This document shows, in pieces, positions 60,250 to 64,000 of a stretch of 64,000 nt of DNA; within the stretch, counting starts at the first letter, position 1, and every line of letters starts with the position of its first letter. The translations under genes were made by a program, and so were the position numbers. The stretch spans positions 894,915 to 958,914 of the forward strand of contig CBDCWW010000024.1 of the NCBI GenBank assembly GCA_965223585.1. Reading direction: 5' to 3'. The notes beneath the pieces were generated by a model. The model was not told where the DNA came from and did no database searches. It was given only the letters and a program-made list of their open reading frames with translations. The DNA comes from CBDCVN01 sp965223585 (lineage in GTDB: Bacteria > Deinococcota > Deinococci > Deinococcales > Trueperaceae).

Positions 60250-60595
60250 TGTCACCTTGCGAGGTAAATGGCACCATTTTTTGCACGATAAACGGCACTG
60301 TTCTCTATTTTACTCTGTCACCGACCTTGTTTGCCATTTTATTCCTTCACAGACACCAAGTAACAAAAAACGAACGTTTTATTTAACTAAAAACAACCAT
60401 GCCTTAAAACTTGGAAAGCCCCCTTGAGATCAGTTATATAAACTGGTTACAAAAATCAAAGTTATATAAAAGCCTAGTAGTGCCCTTTAATTTGACTTTT
60501 ATGTAGAAATATAGTGCTAGTGGCCTGCATAGCAATATCTAAATGAGTGCCATTTATCTCGCAAAAAACAGTGCCATTTATTGTGCAAAGTGACA
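60250..60595. mobile_element. Non-autonomous IS21-like element, about 346 bp
   Basis: The ends are inverted, each made of two tandem sub-repeats: TGTCACCTTGCGAGGTAAAT and TTGCACGATAAACGGCACTG at the left, TGTCACTTTGCACAATAAAT and TTGCGAGATAAATGGCACTC (read inwards) at the right. TG...CA tips and doubled 'TTGC(A/G)....AAATGGCAC' repeats are typical of IS21. The inside has no istA or istB. No clear target duplication. Confidence 0.65.
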
Positions 60596-60802
60596 CTATA
60601 TCTGCAAGGATAATTTGAAGATTAGCATCAATTTTTGTTATTGAACATAAAGCTATAGAAGTAATGCAGGTGTGTGTAGGGGAAAGAATTCACTCTTTGT
60701 GCCACTTTGGTAAGACTTAATCTACGCTTAAGCTACAATTCTTCAAAAATAATCTACGCAACACCCTATAGAGCGCCTACGTTAGAGAGGTTAATAATGT
60801 GA

Positions 60803-60891
60803 TTAACTCAGCAATAGCAATGAACTTGCTGAGTTAACTAGAGTAGTGGTTCCCTAGAGATAGAGGGTCACATAATAAGGCTTGTGTGACC
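60803..60891. other. Two stem-loops upstream of a hydrophobic peptide
   Basis: Stem 1: TTAACTCAGCAA (60803-60814) with its exact complement (60826-60837). Stem 2: GGTCACA (60866-60872) with TGTGACC (60885-60891). The rest of 60596-60949 shows nothing else. They may form a structured leader or small RNA. Confidence 0.4.
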
Positions 60892-60949
60892 AAAACAGTC
60901 ATACAATTACAGTTTGTACTTCTTGTTTTATGAAAGATGAGGTTACTTT

Positions 60950-61030
60950 ATGTTAGGTTTAATTATTCTATTGGACGTTGCCTCTGTGGCCTTAGCGATA
61001 CTCTCTCTATACTTGAAGTTAGCAGTCTAG
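60950..61030 (+). CDS. 26-residue hydrophobic peptide
   Basis: ATG with GATGAGG about 8 nt upstream starts MLGLIILLDVASVALAILSL and ends YLKLAV. It is one continuous membrane helix with a single Lys near the end, like membrane peptides of type I toxin systems. Not recognised as any known one. Immediately after it comes GCAATGCTAGATG, which also occurs in the 91-bp inverted repeats downstream. Confidence 0.4.
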   Translation: MLGLIILLDVASVALAILSLYLKLAV

Positions 61031-61135
61031 CGTTTGTTGACGCAATGCTAGATGTAGTATGTACCAAAGTAGTTGATAGAACATAGATTCTCATTTTGAC
61101 AAAATTTCTTATAATGTTTTTGTGGAGTTAAAATA

Positions 61136-61741
61136 GTGAGTTTTTCATTACCACCCGATGTTACTTTCAAAAAGCAAAAATTAGAAGATAGTTGGGTCTA
61201 TAATTTTCACCATAAGAAATTAGGAGAGCTAGGTAGGATTGTAATGCAAGCTTTACCTAATGGTCAGTCCTATATGTCTTGTGAGGTTGCTGGTGAACCC
61301 AACGACCCTATGACTCAAACTCGTAAAGAAATCTTTGAGCCAATAGGTAGACAAATGTCTGATATTTTGGAGGCTACCTTTGGTAAAGGAAGTTCTGAGG
61401 GCATACCAGTACCGGAAACACCCAAGGCACCTACAGAGGTAGTAGAGAGTAAACTGATACCTTGTGATCATTGTGGAGTACCTGTTGCTATGCTGATTTT
61501 TGCTCATGGAGCAAGCACTACTGCTGAATTTGAAGATTATGCTCGTAAAATGTACCCTAAATATAGTGAAATTAATGTGTCAACTTGGTTAATTGGTGAT
61601 TTTGTTGGGGAAGTTGGTCATAATGAACCTTCTAAAGTCTTAAGGGTTTGGCCTCGTCGTAGGCCAATTCTGAAAATGACTCCTAATGATTTTAACGCTA
61701 TGATTGTTAAGTTAGCAGAAAACCATTGCCAGAACACTTGA
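61136..61741 (+). CDS. Unrecognised 201-residue protein with CxxC pair
   Basis: The start is GTG, following GTGGAG by 10 nt. The protein is soluble, with an N-terminal beta-rich part ('WVYNFHHKKLGELGRIVMQALPNGQSYMSCEVAG') and a central 'LIPCDHCGVPVAMLIFA' with a CxxC pair that could bind zinc with nearby His. The end 'VLRVWPRRRPILKMTPNDFNAMIVKLAENHC' is basic. I do not recognise the family. It ends 36 nt before a 91-bp inverted repeat that supplies its terminator. Cys/His content suggests metal or DNA binding, but this is inference. Confidence 0.6.
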   Translation: MSFSLPPDVTFKKQKLEDSWVYNFHHKKLGELGRIVMQALPNGQSYMSCEVAGEPNDPMTQTRKEIFEPIGRQMSDILEATFGKGSSEGIPVPETPKAPTEVVESKLIPCDHCGVPVAMLIFAHGASTTAEFEDYARKMYPKYSEINVSTWLIGDFVGEVGHNEPSKVLRVWPRRRPILKMTPNDFNAMIVKLAENHCQNT

Positions 61742-61776
61742 GTGCTTGCTTGGGTATTTTGAGGATTAGGTCTCTA

Positions 61777-61868
61777 TGCCAAAGTGAACACGCTATACGC
61801 TCTAAAATAACATTGCATCTAGCATTGCCCCCCTTTTACCCCCTTTAGCGCCTGACGAATCAGGCGCT
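61777..61868. repeat. Left copy of a ~91-bp inverted repeat
   Basis: Begins TGCCAAAGTGAACACGC and contains a stretch of about 40 bp (GCATCTAGCATTGCCCCCCT onwards) identical to the right copy, ending in the GCGCCTG terminator stem. The outer ~35 bp differ at about a third of positions. Confidence 0.85.
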
Positions 61869-61872
61869 TTTT
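61847..61872 (+). terminator. Strong intrinsic terminator
   Basis: Stem AGCGCCTGA/TCAGGCGCT with a CGAA tetraloop, then TTTT. It closes the 61136-61741 gene and lies inside the left inverted repeat. Confidence 0.85.
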
Positions 61873-61916
61873 ACTTGCATTCCCCAATCCCAACTTCTCT
61901 ATAAAAGTTGGGATTA

Positions 61917-62630
61917 CTACTTATAATCTTTGTTGATGTTGTCTCCATCAAGCTCTGTAGGGTCTTTTAGAAATAGTTTCATTAAGTCCCCTCTATCTAA
62001 CCCTCTATTACCATTACGCAAATCCTTACGTATCTCTTGGAGTAAATCGTCCAATTTTAATATTAGATTTTTATAGTCAGAAGGTTTTTTTGATGCAATT
62101 CTATAACCTAACCACTTCTTTATTACCTTGGGTGAGGCAAAGGTTATTAGTCCTTGATTAAGTCGAGTATATAACTCCTGAAGATCATCTGGTATCTCAT
62201 CCTTTAAACCAGATAATTCATCGTTACGAGCAGCATCAAGCACATAATTTATGATCTCAAAAAAAGTTTCGTATAATTCGATTTTTTTAGGTCTATGCGC
62301 CTCTGCAATGTCACGCTCTTTTATTTGTCTTTGGGTAAACCAGTAACCAAACAGTGCAACCAACCCACCAATTACCGCTGTTTTAACCCCTGCTTCTGAC
62401 TCTACAAACCAGATTCTTCCTTGGTTTAAAACCCAGAAAGCTAAGATGCCCAAAACTAAGAGCCCTACAGCTCCTAAAATCATTTCTAAACGTTTTAAAA
62501 GCAACAACCTAAGTTCAGAAAATATTATTCTAAATTTGGAGAATTGCGCTCTAATTGTAGATAAAAAAGCTGTTTGAAGCCTAGAATAGTTTGTTTTGAT
62601 TTGTTGAAGTATAGATAAACGTTTTCTCAA
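61917..62630 (-). CDS. Two-helix membrane protein with conserved cytoplasmic helical domain
   Basis: A 237-residue protein. An amphipathic basic N-terminus (residues 1-45) is followed by two membrane helices (about 50-70 and 84-100), then a soluble domain: 'AEAHRPKKIELYETFFEIINYVL', 'LYTRLNQGLITFASPKVIKKWLGYR', 'LLQEIRKDLRNGNRGLDRGDLMKLFLKD'. I recall this cytoplasmic pattern from uncharacterised proteins on accessory elements. Its function is unknown; a phage-resistance role would fit the context but is speculation. It is the only sizeable gene between the 91-bp inverted repeats. Confidence 0.6.
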   Translation of the reverse strand: MRKRLSILQQIKTNYSRLQTAFLSTIRAQFSKFRIIFSELRLLLLKRLEMILGAVGLLVLGILAFWVLNQGRIWFVESEAGVKTAVIGGLVALFGYWFTQRQIKERDIAEAHRPKKIELYETFFEIINYVLDAARNDELSGLKDEIPDDLQELYTRLNQGLITFASPKVIKKWLGYRIASKKPSDYKNLILKLDDLLQEIRKDLRNGNRGLDRGDLMKLFLKDPTELDGDNINKDYK

Positions 62631-62692
62631 AGTCTTCCTTATAACCCTAAGTATACAACAGTTACCCTCCCATTAGACCTTTTAAAGATACT

Positions 62693-62806
62693 TCAATCTT
62701 CCCGATTTTTACCGTCTTTTGAACCCCATTTAAAAACTGTCCTGGCTAAAGAAAATAAGCTTACGCAAACAAGAATTATTAATGCTAGTTCTAAAAACAG
62801 CCACAT
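62693..62806 (-). CDS. 37-residue single-helix peptide
   Basis: Minus-strand ATG with GGAAGGG upstream starts MWLFLELALIILVCVSLFSL, followed by a charged tail ARTVFKWGSKDGKNRED. The layout is that of a small inner-membrane peptide. It lies 62 nt before the two-helix membrane protein on the same strand and could be cotranscribed. No family recognised. Confidence 0.4.
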   Translation of the reverse strand: MWLFLELALIILVCVSLFSLARTVFKWGSKDGKNRED

Positions 62807-62865
62807 TTCAACCCTTCCAATAGTGGTTACGGTCAGTCTACCTTATCTGCTATCTGATATGAAAA

Positions 62866-62957
62866 TGCGCCTGTCTAAACAGGCGCTAAAGGGGGTAAAA
62901 GGGGGGCAATGCTAGATGCGAAGTTATTCTAGGTCAGACAGCGTGTTTACTTTGGCA
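62866..62957. repeat. Right copy of the ~91-bp inverted repeat
   Basis: Mirror image of 61777-61868. Its outer end TGCCAAAGTAAACACGC (minus strand) is the last codons and stop of the resolvase fragment. The inner end holds the minus-strand terminator stem GCGCCTGT/ACAGGCGC (62867-62886). Confidence 0.85.
62867..62886 (-). terminator. Hairpin terminator of the resolvase fragment
   Basis: Stem GCGCCTGT/ACAGGCGC, 4-nt loop, followed on the minus strand by ATTTTC. It corresponds to the stronger terminator in the left repeat copy. Confidence 0.6.
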
Positions 62958-63300
62958 ATTTCAGATAGCGGAAAACGGTTCTTTCTTTGACGCCGAGCGC
63001 CTTGGCAATTTCAGGGGCTTTCAACCCCTGCGCCCTTAATTCTCTTGCTCTCTGCGGTCTTGCCTTGGTGGTCCCCTTCTTCCTGCCTGTATAGGCTCCC
63101 CTTGACTTAGCAACAGCAATCCCTGCTGCCTGCCGTTCTTTGGTATGTTCTAGCTCTATCTGGGCAATGGAAAGGAGTACCCCTGCCACCAAATGCCCTG
63201 TTGTACCTGAGGGGTCAATATTTTGGCAGCAGTTCCCGATCCACTTGAAAAAGCTGTCAGGGGCATGTAGTCTCTCATAAACTTTTGCAAAGTTAACGCA
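62947..63300 (-). pseudogene. Serine recombinase, C-terminal fragment
   Basis: The frame from the TGA at 63301 reads 'VYERLHAPDSFFKWIGNC', 'NIDPSGTTGHLVAGVLLSIA', 'QIELEHTKERQAAGIAVAK', then 'GRKKGTTKARPQRARELRAQ' and the helix-turn-helix 'APEIAKALGVKERTVFRYL'. This is the long E-helix and DNA-binding tail of a resolvase/invertase; the catalytic Ser half is missing, so it is inactive. It differs from the resolvase at 52474. A transposase gene begins 36 nt away in the opposite direction. Confidence 0.75.
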
Positions 63301-63338
63301 TCAGTTGATAACTCCTAATAGCAAGGGTAAAATCAGTT

Positions 63339-64000
63339 ATGAAGTCTCGAAAAGACTTATGTGCCACAGCCCTATATAAAAAACTAAGAGAAACCTATGC
63401 AGAGATAGAGGATCATCGACCAAATGAGGTTGATATATCTGTTGAAGATGTACTGATGTCAGGTTTTGCTATGTTTGCTCTAAAAGATGGTTCCCTATTA
63501 CGCTTTGACCAAAGAAGACAAGATGGAGAAGAAAGGAAAAATTTAGAAAGGGTGTATGGGATAGAGGAAATTCCTAGTGATACAAGGATGAGGGAAGTAA
63601 TAGATGAAGTTGACCCAGAGGAAATAAAAAAGGGATTTAAGGTAGTTTTCAAAGAGGTGCAAAGGGGAGGGTTACTGAAAGAATACACTTACCTAGATGG
63701 ATATTACTTAGTGTCCCTAGATGGAACACAGTATTTCAAGTCAAAAGAGATAAGTTGTCCAGGATGTTTAGAGCGCAAACACAAAAATGGAGAAGTAAGT
63801 TATTCTCATCAGTTAATGGGAGCAGTAATAGTACATCCAGACAAGGCAGAAGTAATACCAATAGGTGTAGAGGCAATAATAAAACAAGATGGAGAAACAA
63901 AGAATGATTGTGAGCGTAATGCAGGAAAGAGATTAGTAGAAGACATAAGAAAAGATCACCCCAAACTCAAAGTAATAATTTTAGAGGATGGATTACACTC
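63339..64000 (+). CDS. IS4-like transposase, 3'-truncated by the window edge
   Basis: The frame opens with ATG at 63339 (MKSRKDLCATALYKKLRETY) and is still open at 64000 (220 codons). Conserved stretches: 'VLMSGFAMFALKDGSLLRFD', 'LERVYGIEEIPSDTRMREVI', 'LDGYYLVSLDGTQYFKS' (catalytic Asp in SLDGT), 'CPGCLERKHKNGEVSYSHQ', 'KQDGETKNDCERNAGKRLVE' and 'IILEDGL', where the second acidic residue is expected. This is a known group of DDE transposases with a Cys pair. The end and right inverted repeat lie outside the window. Confidence 0.8.
   Translation, partial: MKSRKDLCATALYKKLRETYAEIEDHRPNEVDISVEDVLMSGFAMFALKDGSLLRFDQRRQDGEERKNLERVYGIEEIPSDTRMREVIDEVDPEEIKKGFKVVFKEVQRGGLLKEYTYLDGYYLVSLDGTQYFKSKEISCPGCLERKHKNGEVSYSHQLMGAVIVHPDKAEVIPIGVEAIIKQDGETKNDCERNAGKRLVEDIRKDHPKLKVIILEDGLH

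Noticed and set aside
1..64000. tRNA, rRNA, CRISPR arrays and known riboswitches
   Set aside because: No cloverleaf with CCA-end pattern, rRNA signature, direct-repeat array or recognisable riboswitch core was noticed while reading; a covariance-model scan would be decisive.

Overview
The window looks like a mid-to-low G+C (about 40 % by eye) chromosome segment from a bacterium with an outer membrane. It carries an RND exporter followed by a LolA-like protein and an outer-membrane barrel, several lipoproteins, and secreted proteases. The closest family resemblances I recognise are to Deinococcota: aqualysin/proteinase-K type subtilases, giant BTAD/SARP-NTPase-TPR regulators including one that opens with an RPKPLLLL-type N-terminus, and an S1 protein with a basic/acidic tail. 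Chloroflexota is the main alternative. This placement is inference.

Layout. 0-4 kb is core-like: 3' end of rpsA, a Nudix hydrolase and a HAMP membrane protein. 4-7.2 kb is a two-gene unit, a TIR-like protein plus a TPR protein, and is a candidate defence pair. 7.5-13 kb holds two paralogous subtilase lipoproteins. 13.4-16.7 kb holds a WD40 membrane protein between decayed fragments (MazF/PemK tail, acyl-CoA dehydrogenase head). 16.8-40.4 kb is the most coherent block. It has three giant SARP/BTAD regulators, secreted proteins, a DsrE protein, an astacin protease with seven FG-GAP-like repeats, two paralogous His-rich membrane proteins, an RND/LolA/barrel operon, an allene-oxide-cyclase-like secreted protein, paralogous small membrane proteins and a PIG-L/LmbE deacetylase. 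Four or five promoters in this block carry direct repeats with helical-turn spacing. Three of them share a 3 x 11 bp 'ACG' box array placed 9 nt from a -10, the geometry expected of SARP operators. I propose a local regulon controlled by the SARP proteins.

40.4-46.4 kb is a transition zone: a PaiB-like protein, a Phd/PIN pair whose toxin has an in-frame amber codon, a complete ISH3-like element with a 5-bp target duplication, an alpha/beta hydrolase, an NmrA-like protein and a TetR tail. 46.5-64 kb is dominated by mobile DNA. An IS is interrupted by an ISAzo13-type element, an IS5/IS427-type element splits a membrane-protein gene, and an IS200 splits a PhnB-like gene; in all three cases removing the element restores the host reading frame. 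The zone also has a resolvase broken by a 10-bp tandem duplication, one complete group II intron and two deleted intron copies, a non-autonomous IS21-like element, and a 91-bp inverted-repeat unit. Its cargo genes are an esterase, an RTX-repeat lipoprotein, two membrane proteins and small hydrophobic peptides.

A global signal crosses these regions. The palindrome CTCGAG occurs about 51 times by hand count between 1.3 and 46.4 kb, several-fold above a base-composition expectation of about 9 for the whole window, and not once in the last 17.6 kb. It behaves like a genome-specific word comparable to cyanobacterial HIP1 and marks the boundary between resident and acquired DNA.
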